In this document: one piece after another, positions 1 to 8,599 of the stretch | Layout: every line of letters begins with the position of its first letter | Numbering within the stretch: the first letter of the stretch is position 1 | Source of the DNA: JAVJSU01 sp040219275 | GTDB taxonomy: Bacteria; Chloroflexota; Anaerolineae; Aggregatilineales; Phototrophicaceae | Reading direction: 5' to 3' | Length of the DNA stretch: 64,000 bases | NCBI GenBank assembly: GCA_040219275.1 | Contig: JAVJSU010000048.1 | Coordinates: 57,462-121,461, forward strand | Program-made: the position numbers and the translations under genes | Notes under the pieces: generated by a model | The model's input: the letters and a program-made list of their open reading frames with translations, nothing else | Told to the model about the DNA's origin: nothing | Databases searched by the model: none

Positions 1-112
1 AAGTTGTCGCCACCACCTGCAACGGCGAATCCTCCTGCGCGGAGACGATGGTAAATCCGTTCATTAGGGCGAAAACAATCAGCACAAGTCCAGCCACACG
101 GTTGAATTTCAT
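1..112 (-). CDS. Metal ABC transporter substrate-binding protein, ZnuA/TroA-like (5' end only)
   Basis: Only the first 37 codons lie in the window; the gene runs off the left edge. The start ATG at 112 has a GGAG ribosome binding site eight bases upstream. The peptide begins with a lysine/arginine-containing N-region, a hydrophobic stretch (VAGLVLIVFALMNGF) and a signal peptidase I-like site ending in SAQ, then reads LQVVATT. A VVATT strand right after the signal peptide is the hallmark start of the ZnuA/MntC/TroA cluster of periplasmic or lipid-anchored zinc/manganese-binding proteins. The two dyads at 134-178 upstream fit a metal-responsive gene. The call rests on a short N-terminus, so other binding-protein classes that start with a similar strand are not excluded. 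Confidence 0.55.
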   Translation of the reverse strand, partial: MKFNRVAGLVLIVFALMNGFTIVSAQEDSPLQVVATT

Positions 113-130
113 AATCACACTCCAGATTTT

Positions 131-181
131 AAATGAGACTTTGTATCAATTAGATTTTATAGATGATACCACGTCTCATTT
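131..181. promoter_or_regulatory. Two tandem 15-bp dyads in a larger 51-bp palindrome, probable operator
   Basis: TGAGACTTTGTATCA (134-148) and TGATACCACGTCTCA (164-178) are each near-perfect inverted repeats with TGA/TCA ends, centred 30 bp apart. They are also inverted copies of each other, and the flanks AAATGAGAC (131-139) and GTCTCATTT (173-181) extend the symmetry. The pair lies 19 bp upstream of the start of the ZnuA-like gene. Fur/Zur-family boxes share this 15-bp TGA...TCA geometry, so a zinc or iron uptake repressor is the likely ligand. That assignment is inference; a cruciform or RNA hairpin role is also possible. Confidence 0.55.
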
Positions 182-215
182 GAGGTGCAAGAGTGGAAAT
201 GATTTTTTTTGAGGA

Positions 216-1496
216 TTAAATTTCGCTGATCCGTCGCTGAAAAAAAGTACGTTCGACGGCGTTTTCGGAGAGGTTAAGCGCCGTGGTATAGGCTTCGCGG
301 GCTTCGTCGAGGTTACCGAGTCGGCGCAGAAGATCAGCGCGCGCGGCATGATAAGGCACATATTCGCCGAGTGTGTCGCGCAGACGTTCCAGAAAGTCGA
401 GTCCGGTTTGCGGGGTGGTCGCCATCGCAATCGCCACGTTGAGATTGAGCTTGACCACCGGCGACGGGTGCAGACGATAAAGCGAATCGTAGAGCATGGC
501 AATTTGCGCCCAATCGGTTTCGTCATAATTGGGCGCGTGGGCGTGGATGGCGCTGATCGCCGCTTGAATTTGATACATGCCCGGTTGCCGCAGGAGCAAG
601 GCGCGGTCTAATAACGCCGTCCCTTCGCTGATTTTCGCCGTGTCCCAGAGCGTGCGGTCTTGATCTTCCAGCAACACCATATCCCCACGCGGATCAATGC
701 GCGTATTTCTTCGCGAATCGTGCAGGAGCATCATCGCCAGCAAGCCCAACGCCTCCGCAGACGGGTCAAGTTGGGGATGGTCGTCGAGGAGCATCGTCAA
801 GACTCGCGCCAGATGAATCGCTTCTTCGCATAAATCCGTGCGGATGAGCGCCTCGCCAGAAGTGCTCCGGTAGCCTTCGTTGAAGATCAAATAAATCACC
901 GCCAGCACCGCATCCAGACGTTCCGGCAACAGGTCAGGCGGAGGCACACGATAGGGGATGTTCGCCGTTTTGATTTTACGTTTGACGCGCACCAGCCGTT
1001 GCGCCATCGTCGCCACAGGGACTAAAAATGCGCTGGCGATTTCCTGCGTGGTCAACCCGCCGAGCGAGCGCAAGGTCAGCGCGATCTGTGCATCCTGCGC
1101 CAGCGATGGATGACAACAGGTGAAAATCAGCTTGAGGCGCTCATCGGGGATGGTCGCCATATCAAGTTCGGCGGAGTCGTTTTGTTGGGCATCAAGTTCC
1201 GTCAGCGTGTGCAGGGTGGCTAATTTACGCTGAAAATTGGCATCACGGCGTAGACGGTCAAGTGCTTTGCGCCGTGCCGTGACGGTGATCCAGCCGCCGG
1301 GGTTGGGCGGGATGCCGTGCGTTTGCCAGTGTTCCAGCGCGACGATAAACGCTTCCTGCATCGCATCTTCGGCGAGGTCAAAATCCCCCAGCGCGCCGAT
1401 CAGCGAAGCCATCACCCGCCCGGAATTTTCCGTAAACGTACGGGCGATGACGCTTTGAATATCTTGTGGCGGTTGGTATGGCTCGTGCTCAGGCAT
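216..1496 (-). CDS. ECF42-type RNA polymerase sigma factor with C-terminal helical extension
   Basis: The 426-residue protein is a sigma-70 family extracytoplasmic-function factor. Region 2 spans about residues 16-90 ([17 protein letters not shown], then [18 protein letters not shown]). Region 4 spans about 115-175, with the helix-turn-helix segment [33 protein letters not shown]. The remaining 240 residues are helical and TPR-like (for example [25 protein letters not shown]), which is the diagnostic extension of the ECF42 group. No membrane anti-sigma gene is adjacent. The ATG overlaps the end of the YciI gene by 8 bp, so the two are co-transcribed with YciI first. ECF42 factors are known to be linked to DGPF/YciI proteins. 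The length is normal for the group. Confidence 0.88.
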   Translation of the reverse strand: MPEHEPYQPPQDIQSVIARTFTENSGRVMASLIGALGDFDLAEDAMQEAFIVALEHWQTHGIPPNPGGWITVTARRKALDRLRRDANFQRKLATLHTLTELDAQQNDSAELDMATIPDERLKLIFTCCHPSLAQDAQIALTLRSLGGLTTQEIASAFLVPVATMAQRLVRVKRKIKTANIPYRVPPPDLLPERLDAVLAVIYLIFNEGYRSTSGEALIRTDLCEEAIHLARVLTMLLDDHPQLDPSAEALGLLAMMLLHDSRRNTRIDPRGDMVLLEDQDRTLWDTAKISEGTALLDRALLLRQPGMYQIQAAISAIHAHAPNYDETDWAQIAMLYDSLYRLHPSPVVKLNLNVAIAMATTPQTGLDFLERLRDTLGEYVPYHAARADLLRRLGNLDEAREAYTTALNLSENAVERTFFQRRISEI

Positions 1497-1869
1497 TGTC
1501 CTTCTCAGCTTGAATTCTTGCGTGCAATGCGTCTACCAGTGGATCAAGCGCGCCTTTTTCCACGCACCACGTTATCACTTCCATTCTGATTCGCCCCGCC
1601 TGCGCCGCCGGGTCAGCATCGACGAGTGCCTGCGCTTCTTCAACAGAATTTGCCTTGAGAATCGAGATTCCACGTAGATTGTCGGGCGCATCAATAAACG
1701 GTCCGGCGGCGATCAAATTGCCCTGCCGTGCCAGATTGCCGAGATGCGTGAGGTGTCCGCGTTGTAAATCCATCAATTGCTCTTGGGTGAAATCGCCAGC
1801 ATTATCCCCTGCGCGGAGCATCACGAGATAATATTTTTCGAGTTCCGGTGGCGTAAATTCCTGTGACAT
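1489..1869 (-). CDS. YciI/DGPF family protein, partner of the ECF42 sigma factor
   Basis: The 126-residue cytosolic protein begins with the ferredoxin-like strand [11 protein letters not shown] and carries the family signature around residue 55-60 (LIAAGPFID, corresponding to the DGPF motif), followed by [27 protein letters not shown]-related proteins are dimeric alpha+beta-barrel proteins; a His-Asp pair is thought to be catalytic in some members, but the function of the ECF-linked branch is unknown. The gene precedes and overlaps the sigma factor gene. In ECF42 systems the DGPF gene is commonly both partner and regulatory target. A further upstream region of about 190 bp (1870-2062) contains no gene. 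Confidence 0.88.
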   Translation of the reverse strand: MSQEFTPPELEKYYLVMLRAGDNAGDFTQEQLMDLQRGHLTHLGNLARQGNLIAAGPFIDAPDNLRGISILKANSVEEAQALVDADPAAQAGRIRMEVITWCVEKGALDPLVDALHARIQAEKDNA

Positions 1870-2062
1870 CTATCAACTCTCCGTTTCTTATGCGGATAAC
1901 TGCTATTTACCCGATTTAGAATTTAAGTTGCATAAATAGGATAATGCGCGTAATTTGAGCGTGTTTTGCCAGCACAGACAATCATTCAAAGAAATTTAAA
2001 TGTGAGAATACGAGGGATAAATCCGAACGTCGGCGCAATGTGTCAACGTTCGGAGGCAGAGT

Positions 2063-3376
2063 TTATCCTAAACGGCGTGGACGCTCCACCCGTTGTAATT
2101 TGAGGGTTTGTGTTTGTTTTTCGACCAGTTCATCCAGCATATCAAAGACGACATCCGTTGCCCCGCCGATCAACCGTGAGCGTGCTTGATAGGCTTCGAT
2201 GAGTTCGTCGATGATGTCCCACGGGCTTTCCATCATGGAGGATTTTACCCAGCGTGCCGCCACCAGACCGCACAACACCAGCGGCAAATAGACATACGAT
2301 AAATCCGCCTCACCATGACCGGAAAACCACGTCATCACACGGTTGGCATAATTGATCTGTTCATCACGCGTGCCGAGGTTCTCCCGCACACGACTTTGCA
2401 AAATCTTGAACGCCAGCAGAATCGATTCATACATGACCGACTCAAACACATGCTGGCTAATCAGCACATTGCGGTCAATTTCCAGCAATTTCGGATCATG
2501 CGCCAATACCTGACACAAGGCGCGATACCAGCGCGTGTTCTCCACGATCAAATCTGGCTCACGGTGGACGGCATCATCTACCGTGTAGGTCATAATCTTG
2601 GCAATCGCACGAACTTCACCGGGCATCAACGGCATATCACGGGAGGCGAATTTATTTTCCACCGCGTCCATAAAATGCGGGAAGGCACTTCCATACGCGG
2701 CGGTTTTCGCCAGTTCAAGCGCTTCTTTTTCATATTCTTTTGCCGCTTGAATCTCCTGCTTAAGTGCAGATTGTGTCCATAGAGATTCCAGCGATGCTTT
2801 GTACACTTCGCCTGTATTCGGGAAGACCTTCGGCGCAAGGTCAAAATAGGTCGTTAGAATATCCGTAGAGTCGTTCCATTTATGTTCGCCATATTTCACA
2901 TCGCGCAGAACCTGCAACTTATACGGCGAAATACTCAACACAGAAGGCGGCGCACCCCCCCCCGGCGGACGTACCGCGCGAGCCTTGTCTTTGTCTTTTA
3001 CACGATAGCGAATCGCCACCCGCACCGGAAAATCCTTACCGGATTGCGTCGGCGGACGCGCAACCAGTGGCATCCTCAATACGCTGACTTCACCGGGTTC
3101 GAGATTGACATTCACCTGCGCTTTTGCAGTCTCGATCACGGCGATATTGCCCTTGCGGTCTGTGGTGGGCAGACGAATCGCCACTTTCGCCTGCACCGGT
3201 TGATCGACCATATTTTGCATCACCAGCACGACCTCAAAGGGTTGGTTAATATAGGCAGAACTCGGAAACATGCCGAGTGCGACCTCCATATCTTCCATAT
3301 TGATGCGCCGTCCACCGGTAATTGCGCCGATGACATCCGGGTAAAGCGGTTTAAAGGGCGTTTTATCGCGTATCAT
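2063..3376 (-). CDS. Protein of unknown function, paralogue of the upstream gene (copy B)
   Basis: The 437-residue protein has no signal peptide or membrane segment. It opens with YPDVIGAITGG and a beta-rich domain (about residues 15-130) containing PFEVVLVMQNMVDQPVQAKV, which resembles an immunoglobulin-like fold for tethered domains. The remaining 300 residues are mainly helical. The upstream protein aligns end to end: YPDVLGYLTGS, PFEVIMILQNAADCPVDVTV, and the C-terminal Y-PL-L-G segment. A short proline/glycine stretch (VRPPGGGAPP) links the halves. The ATG overlaps the stop of the upstream gene in an ATGA, so translation is coupled. I do not recognise a characterised family; the pairing suggests a heteromeric complex. 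Confidence 0.8.
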   Translation of the reverse strand: MIRDKTPFKPLYPDVIGAITGGRRINMEDMEVALGMFPSSAYINQPFEVVLVMQNMVDQPVQAKVAIRLPTTDRKGNIAVIETAKAQVNVNLEPGEVSVLRMPLVARPPTQSGKDFPVRVAIRYRVKDKDKARAVRPPGGGAPPSVLSISPYKLQVLRDVKYGEHKWNDSTDILTTYFDLAPKVFPNTGEVYKASLESLWTQSALKQEIQAAKEYEKEALELAKTAAYGSAFPHFMDAVENKFASRDMPLMPGEVRAIAKIMTYTVDDAVHREPDLIVENTRWYRALCQVLAHDPKLLEIDRNVLISQHVFESVMYESILLAFKILQSRVRENLGTRDEQINYANRVMTWFSGHGEADLSYVYLPLVLCGLVAARWVKSSMMESPWDIIDELIEAYQARSRLIGGATDVVFDMLDELVEKQTQTLKLQRVERPRRLG

Positions 3377-4737
3377 TGGTCAAACATCCCGAACTTCTTT
3401 AACGTATGATTGACGACAAGGGTTGCCATATCAAAAATGGCTTCGTTGTCGCTATCGCGTTCTGTACGTCGTTCGCTCAACATCGGGCGAATATCTGCCA
3501 GAACTTCCTTGAGCATTTCATCACCTACCAATATACGATCGAATACCAGCACACCGCCCAAAATCAGGGGCATGTAGGCGTGGGTAAAATCCATCTTGCC
3601 TTTGCGCTTTAATGCGGAGATGACACCATCTGCATAGTCGTTCATCTCTTCCGGCGTGCCGAGGTCTTCTCCGGTAGATATTTCTATCGCTTGAAAGCCG
3701 AGCGTGATAGCATCGCGCAATAAATCATCGTAGGCAAAATGCGGAATCGCCTTCACCGGCACACGGGCGAGGCGTTCATCTTTCGCAACGGCACGTAAAA
3801 AGCTACTCAACCAATACGGCAGAGTCGGCGGATCAACCTGTATCATGCGTTCCTTCGGGTTCAATGAGGAGCGCACATCATAAATGCCCGCTTCAATGCC
3901 GGTATGGAGCGACTCTTTGGAGTTGGCATATTCTAAGATCAGCGTCATCAACCGTGTGATGACGGAGGCTTCAATATCTGTGAGTGGATAGCCCGCTTTT
4001 TCAAACGTCTTCACATTTTTTTCCAGCAAAACCGGATATAAAGCGGCACGACGTAACGCGGGTAAGGTATGCAGACGGATCAATTCGCCGTAACGCTCAA
4101 GAAACATGCTGTCATCCTGAGCATCTTCTAGCTTCCACAAACTCTCCCAGCCGGCATCCATTTTGGCAATTTTGCCGACTTTGCCGGGCAATAGTGCAAA
4201 ATTTAGCTCTGCCGTGTTGCCACTGCGGAACAAGCCGCCTTTTTTCTTCACAGAATAGGTCAATTGCTTGAGCGCCTCTATACTTTCGCGGCGTTCTGCG
4301 GGAACGTTGGCTGGATCAAACGCGCCGCCTCCCTCGTTCGCACGGATGCGATTGGGTTTTTCCAGCGGTTTTACGTCGATGTCCATCGTCAGGGAATAGC
4401 TTTCAGAAACGGCGGCATCCGGCATGGTGGAAACAGGGAGCTTGACTATGCCCACTTCTGCCGCCTCTAAACCGACCACCAACCGCTCCGTTCCAACCAG
4501 AAAGCGCCCTTTATTGCCTTTTGCGTCTTTTTCCGGCACAGTTAAAGTGACCGTCACATCCACCGGACAATCAGCGGCGTTTTGCAGAATCATGATGACT
4601 TCAAACGGACGACCTGCCCGCACCGCACGCGGACGCACAGCCATCGCCGCCTGTACGACGGTAATATTCAAACGTTCCGAACCTGTAAGGTAGCCAAGAA
4701 CATCAGGATAGTTATAATCTGTTTCATTAGTCGGCAT
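3373..4737 (-). CDS. Protein of unknown function, paralogue of the downstream gene (copy A)
   Basis: The 454-residue protein is the first gene of a two-gene operon. The N-terminal beta-rich domain (about residues 10-130) contains RPFEVIMILQNAADCPVDVTV and the C-terminal 300 residues are helical, matching the next gene in order and spacing but at low identity. This implies an old duplication. No signal peptide, membrane segment or catalytic motif is visible. Conserved helical landmarks shared by both copies are Y(M/V)PL(I/V)L near the last quarter and a terminal helix with FDM. A TATAAT sits 50 bp upstream of the ATG. Scaffold, regulator or stress-complex roles are all possible; none is supported directly. 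Confidence 0.8.
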   Translation of the reverse strand: MPTNETDYNYPDVLGYLTGSERLNITVVQAAMAVRPRAVRAGRPFEVIMILQNAADCPVDVTVTLTVPEKDAKGNKGRFLVGTERLVVGLEAAEVGIVKLPVSTMPDAAVSESYSLTMDIDVKPLEKPNRIRANEGGGAFDPANVPAERRESIEALKQLTYSVKKKGGLFRSGNTAELNFALLPGKVGKIAKMDAGWESLWKLEDAQDDSMFLERYGELIRLHTLPALRRAALYPVLLEKNVKTFEKAGYPLTDIEASVITRLMTLILEYANSKESLHTGIEAGIYDVRSSLNPKERMIQVDPPTLPYWLSSFLRAVAKDERLARVPVKAIPHFAYDDLLRDAITLGFQAIEISTGEDLGTPEEMNDYADGVISALKRKGKMDFTHAYMPLILGGVLVFDRILVGDEMLKEVLADIRPMLSERRTERDSDNEAIFDMATLVVNHTLKKFGMFDQ

Positions 4738-4786
4738 AAAAACTGTCTTTTCTATTTTTGAATCTATTTCCTTACTGCGTAACTTT

Positions 4787-4792
4787 ATTATA
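4787..4792 (-). promoter_or_regulatory. Candidate -10 box for the paralogue operon
   Basis: TATAAT on the minus strand lies 50 bp before the ATG at 4737. No good TTGACA is found at 16-18 bp, so only the -10 element is supported. The same intergenic stretch (4738-5013) holds a perfect 8-bp hairpin CGTTATTC-CT-GAATAACG near 4820-4837, just upstream of this box, which could be an operator. Confidence 0.35.
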
Positions 4793-5013
4793 CTGTTAAC
4801 TTTACACGAAAAAATGAGACGTTATTCCTGAATAACGGTTTCAAATTCGTTATAAAACGGTGTGAAGAGTAAATTTTGTAATAATTTGATACAAACATAA
4901 CACTAAATAAACCTTATTTGACCCATTTAATTTTCTTTCGAGAGTGTTTAAATAATCCATTCAAACGAGACACTACACGGCTTGAAAGCATCATAAAGGG
5001 GAAACAGGGCGCT

Positions 5014-6087
5014 ATGGTCAGTTATTCTGCACAAACACAGACGTTAAAGGTCAATCCGATTTTGCCGGAAGCCGACCTTATCCAACAGGCGGCGGCAGTT
5101 ATCCGGCGTGGCGGGCTGGTCGCCTTCCCCACAGAAACGGTTTACGGCTTGGGTGCGAATGCGCTGGATGGCGAGGCGTTGAATCGGATTTATCTGGCGA
5201 AACGTCGCCCTGCGAGTGATCCGATCATCGCGCATATTCATGATGTCCGCCAGATGGACGAACTTGCCATCGACATACCCACCATTGCTTATCGACTGGC
5301 GAAATTCTTCTGGCCCGGTCCGCTGACTCTGGTGCTCAAACGTGCGCCGCATGTGCCCGCCAACATCGCCAGCGGTTTACCGTCCGTTGCCATGCGGATG
5401 CCCAGCCATGCGATTGCCCGCGCTTTGATTATCGCCGCCGGAGTGCCGATTGCCGCACCGAGCGCCAACACCTTTACCCGTCCCAGCGCGACCACCGCAG
5501 AGCATGTGCTGGAAGACCTCAACGGGCGCGTGGATGTGATTTTAGACGGTGGCGCGACGACCATCGGCGTGGAATCCACCGTGATTGACCTGACCGGAGA
5601 TACGCCTGTTGTGTTGCGTCCGGGTGGTGTGTTGATCGAACATTTGCGCCCCATCGTGCCGGAGATCATGCTCTCGCCCAAATTTCTGGATACATCCGGC
5701 AAGGATGCGCCGTCGGTTTCACCGGGGCAGATGGTCAAGCATTATTCGCCCAATGCAGAGGTAAAATTATTCACGGGCGAGGTGAATGCCGTCATCGCAC
5801 GGATGCAACAAAATATCCAGCAATTCAAAGCGGAAGGTAAGCGGGTAGGTGTGCTGGCGGCAGATGAAGATTACCGCTATTTTTCCGGTTCGGCAGATGT
5901 GAAATTGCTCGGAATGCGCGACGATTTACAAACGATCAGCCATAGTTTGTTCGCGGCGATGCGTATGCTGGACGGTTTGCATGTCGATGTCATCCTCGTG
6001 CGTGATTTTGGACGGCAAGGGTTGGGCGCGGCAGTCTGGGATCGTCTGCTTCGTTCAGCAGAGGGTCAGGTTATCGACGTAAGATAG
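5014..6087 (+). CDS. tsaC: L-threonylcarbamoyladenylate synthase (Sua5-type, two domains)
   Basis: This enzyme makes threonylcarbamoyl-AMP from threonine, bicarbonate and ATP, the first step of the universal t6A modification at position 37 of ANN-decoding tRNAs. The 357-residue form has the YrdC domain (about residues 15-205) with GGLVAFPTETVYGLGANA, the KRRPASDP basic/nucleotide loop, SVAMRMPSH and PSAN motifs. A Sua5 C-terminal domain follows (about 225-350), joined by the linker SPGQMVKHYSPNA. The ATG at 5014 is preferred because it is preceded by AAAGGGG and begins just before the conserved domain; an upstream TTG at 4918 would add 32 residues unlike the family. The cupin gene follows after 8 bp. 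Confidence 0.92.
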   Translation: MVSYSAQTQTLKVNPILPEADLIQQAAAVIRRGGLVAFPTETVYGLGANALDGEALNRIYLAKRRPASDPIIAHIHDVRQMDELAIDIPTIAYRLAKFFWPGPLTLVLKRAPHVPANIASGLPSVAMRMPSHAIARALIIAAGVPIAAPSANTFTRPSATTAEHVLEDLNGRVDVILDGGATTIGVESTVIDLTGDTPVVLRPGGVLIEHLRPIVPEIMLSPKFLDTSGKDAPSVSPGQMVKHYSPNAEVKLFTGEVNAVIARMQQNIQQFKAEGKRVGVLAADEDYRYFSGSADVKLLGMRDDLQTISHSLFAAMRMLDGLHVDVILVRDFGRQGLGAAVWDRLLRSAEGQVIDVR

Positions 6088-6095
6088 GAGTCTAA

Positions 6096-6452
6096 ATGCA
6101 AATTTTTGATTTCTCGGCACAATCATCAAAACCCATCACCCAATACGGTAGTCAACATGCGGTTGTCTCGCATCTCATACATAGCGACGGCAAATACTTC
6201 ATCGTGTGCATTCGCGTAGAAGCGGGCGGATTTTTAGGCAGGCATGAGGCGCATAACAATCAACTCTTTTGCGTAGTGCAGGGCGCGGGAACGGTCAGCG
6301 GGGACGATGGCAACTTTCAGCCCATCACTGAAGGACAGGCGGCTTTCTGGCAAGCAGGCGAATTCCACGAAACGCGTAGCGAGCAGGGCTTAACCGCGAT
6401 GGTCTTTGAGGGCGAAAACCTGCAATCGGTTGAGGCTCTGGCGCGATTATGA
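6096..6452 (+). CDS. Small cupin-domain protein
   Basis: The 118-residue protein is a single cupin_2-type beta barrel. Motif 1 lies around residues 42-62 (GGFLGRHEAHNNQLFCVVQGAG) and motif 2 around 78-95 (GQAAFWQAGEFHETRS), which supplies histidines for a metal site. Such small cupins are often metal-binding sensors, isomerases or oxygenases; the substrate cannot be read from the sequence. The gene starts 8 bp after tsaC with GGAG upstream, so it is in the same transcript. A stretch of about 170 bp follows before the next gene. Confidence 0.75.
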   Translation: MQIFDFSAQSSKPITQYGSQHAVVSHLIHSDGKYFIVCIRVEAGGFLGRHEAHNNQLFCVVQGAGTVSGDDGNFQPITEGQAAFWQAGEFHETRSEQGLTAMVFEGENLQSVEALARL

Positions 6453-6547
6453 GGCTGATTTGAGCACCACTGTGAGCGTTTCATAATGCGGGTCGATCAA
6501 TTTCTCATGCGTTTTCCCCCTAATTTATGAAAAATTTGCAACCTTAA

Positions 6548-6577
6548 TTGACACAAACTAAAGATGAGTTGTAGATT
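6548..6577 (+). promoter_or_regulatory. Candidate sigma-70 type promoter
   Basis: TTGACA (6548-6553), an 18-bp spacer and TAGATT (6572-6577) lie 44 bp upstream of the small membrane gene at 6622. The same -10 hexamer occurs in the promoter-like site at 31166-31194. Confidence 0.5.
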
Positions 6578-6621
6578 AGAAAGAGACGTGTTGAGAGATA
6601 AGTTTATTCAAGGACTGGATT

Positions 6622-6840
6622 ATGTTGGTAACAGCAAGTTGTTTCGTAATCGGTGCAGGTATTTTTTGTTTGTACGATAAAGACCTCGCGTGGACATTGT
6701 ATCAGCTAGATAGTCGCTTCTGGGGACGCAACCCTGTGCGGGGCAAAAACTGGAACATGAATGTTAATTATGCCAGTATTGCGCTGATGATGCTGGGGAT
6801 TATCGGTGTCTTAAACGGTCTGCAAATGGCGCTCGCCTAA
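6622..6840 (+). CDS. Small two-helix membrane protein, unknown function
   Basis: The 72-residue protein has two predicted membrane helices: residues 1-16 (MLVTASCFVIGAGIFC) and 49-70 (ASIALMMLGIIGVLNGLQMAL). A charged loop with RFWGRNPVRGKNW lies between them. GGA sits seven bases before the ATG, a good promoter lies upstream and a strong terminator downstream, so this looks like a genuine monocistronic small gene and not a chance frame. The family is not recognised. Confidence 0.6.
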   Translation: MLVTASCFVIGAGIFCLYDKDLAWTLYQLDSRFWGRNPVRGKNWNMNVNYASIALMMLGIIGVLNGLQMALA

Positions 6841-6880
6841 ACTTCGTTCTACATACACCGTTACATCTAAACATAACCCA

Positions 6881-6923
6881 AAAAAGGAGTAAACGATCAA
6901 TCGTGTTGTTGGCTCCTTTTTAT
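6881..6923 (+). terminator. Rho-independent terminator
   Basis: AAAAAGGAG (6881-6889) pairs with CTCCTTTTT (6913-6921), giving an A/U-flanked hairpin with a nested ACGATCAATCGT stem in the loop. It ends the small membrane gene transcript. The remaining 190 bp before the peptidase gene show a TATAAT at 7017-7022. Confidence 0.7.
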
Positions 6924-7110
6924 TTGTGTGCCTGTCTATGATGTTGTGACGGGTAACACCCTTTGATTCTGCGACAATATTAACACTCCAACGCCCATAA
7001 CACCCCGAACCATTGCTATAATGAAAGCATCGTAAATAAGGCGTTTATCTATCAACAACCTATTCATGCCTGTCATGAAATCCGCGAAATGATCGTGAAA
7101 GGACACCCCT

Positions 7111-8406
7111 TTGAAAAAGTTACTGCTCTGTTTAATGGCGCTGTTTGTCATCATCCCTACCTCACTCGCACAGGACGAGACACCCGTCATCAGCCCGACC
7201 TTAATCGAAAACCTTGACACTATCGAAGCGCAAACCGCAGAATTACGCGGGCTGGCGGCATTGCAACCTGTGACGCGCCTGTTCCCTAACCGTCAGGCAG
7301 TGATCGACTTTGTGACGGCAGACATCAACGAACAGTTAGATCAGCAAACTGCATTTGAGGAACTCCAATTTTATCGCGCCTTCGATTTTGTTGACGCGCC
7401 GTTGGATTTGCTGGATGTGTATACCACGTTGATTGGTTCGCAAGTGGCGGGCTTTTATGATCCTGATACGCAAGAAATGAACGTCTTGCTTATCTCCGGC
7501 GATACACTCGGCGACGAATTGCCTCTGCTGGAAAGCATCACCTATTCGCATGAATTCGTCCACGCATTGCAGGATCAGCATTTTGATCTGGCGGCATTTT
7601 TTACAGAATTCGCTGAATCAGAAGGCATGGATAATCCAGATGAAATAATCGCGCGGCAATCGCTTGTCGAAGGGGATGCCACGCTCGTCATGCAGGACTA
7701 TACTCTACAAGCCGTGATGGATAATCCAATGGGTGCGCTGGCATTGCTTGACCCTGACTTGCTGGCGGCGGCAGAAATCCCCGCTGGCACACCGTTTATC
7801 CTCGAAGCAGAACTGACCTTCCCCTATATCACCGGCATGGAATTCGTAACCGCGTTACGGGATGCAGGCGGGTGGGACTTAGTGAACGCGGCATACACTG
7901 AAAATCCGCCTGAATCCACCGAGCATATCTTGCACCCTGAGCGGTATCTTGCGGGGGATTCACCCCTCAGCGTCACGGTGACTTCCGGTCTGGATACGCT
8001 CGGCGATGGCTGGGTATTTGTATTTGAACGCACGCTCGGCGAATTTTATCTGCGTCAATATCTGGGCACGCAAATTGGTCGCGGTGTGCTCAATGCGGCG
8101 GCGACAGGCTGGGGCGGGGATCGCTTCCAACTTTACTACAACGATGCCAACGACGAACGCGCATGGATATTGCATCTGGTGATGGACACGCCGGAAGATG
8201 CGACTGAATTTGCGACAACCTTCGGGCAATTCGCATCCTTGCGTTCCGGTGGCACGGTAGCGAATGAATCCCCCGCAGGCATGGCATGTGCGCTGAACGC
8301 CGTACAGGAGACCCTGTGCTATACCTCCGATGGTGGCAACGGTCTATACATCGCCTTCGCGCCGTCAATGGACGATGCGGCGGCACTCATCAACGCGCAG
8401 GGATAG
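7111..8406 (+). CDS. Secreted zinc metallopeptidase-like protein (HEFVH...EGDA)
   Basis: The 431-residue protein starts at a TTG preceded by AAAGGA. The signal peptide is MKKLLLCLMALFVIIPTSLAQ with an AQ cleavage site, so it is exported. Residues 147-151 read HEFVH, continuing HALQDQHFDL, and residues 187-190 read EGDA in LVEGDATLVMQDY. HExxH with a downstream glutamate about 36 residues on is the zinc site of gluzincin-type peptidases. The rest is mixed alpha/beta with many acidic residues. Substrate and exact family are not known to me. A TATAAT lies about 90 bp upstream. The gene stands alone; the following gene is on the other strand. Confidence 0.72.
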   Translation: MKKLLLCLMALFVIIPTSLAQDETPVISPTLIENLDTIEAQTAELRGLAALQPVTRLFPNRQAVIDFVTADINEQLDQQTAFEELQFYRAFDFVDAPLDLLDVYTTLIGSQVAGFYDPDTQEMNVLLISGDTLGDELPLLESITYSHEFVHALQDQHFDLAAFFTEFAESEGMDNPDEIIARQSLVEGDATLVMQDYTLQAVMDNPMGALALLDPDLLAAAEIPAGTPFILEAELTFPYITGMEFVTALRDAGGWDLVNAAYTENPPESTEHILHPERYLAGDSPLSVTVTSGLDTLGDGWVFVFERTLGEFYLRQYLGTQIGRGVLNAAATGWGGDRFQLYYNDANDERAWILHLVMDTPEDATEFATTFGQFASLRSGGTVANESPAGMACALNAVQETLCYTSDGGNGLYIAFAPSMDDAAALINAQG

Positions 8407-8426
8407 GGTTTATCGAAAAGAACAAG

Positions 8427-8510
8427 AAAAAAGCATAACGCAGGGAGCGCGGAGAAACGCAGAGAAAAAAGTGATTTGAATTTTCTTCTCTGTGATCTCC
8501 GTGTCTCTCC
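8427..8510. repeat. Dispersed repeat family C, copy near 8.4 kb
   Basis: Just after the peptidase gene the sequence reads AAAAAGCATAACGCAGGGAG followed by CGCGGAGAAACGCAGAG and a reverse-sense TCTCTGTGATCTCCGTG arm. The same words recur near 16060, 22188, 36212, 38524 and 52352. The copy has the form of a loose inverted repeat and lies between convergent genes. Confidence 0.6.
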
Positions 8511-8599
8511 TGAAAATAGAAAAATCGGGAGCGCAATAGATAAACAGAAGCTCATTTTCATTGCTCGTGGTGTATCTTTTTCATGAGCAACTCCGTGGT

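Noticed and set aside
176..526. Frame of 116 codons over the end of the sigma factor
   Set aside because: Arginine/serine-rich shadow translation with no support; the sigma factor frame is real.
2882..3409. 175-codon plus-strand frame inside the paralogue genes
   Set aside because: It is antisense to a real gene with clear codon structure and a family-like translation.
4918..5013. Longer start for the tsaC gene
   Set aside because: It begins with TTG, lacks a ribosome binding site and adds 32 residues absent from the family; ATG 5014 fits better.
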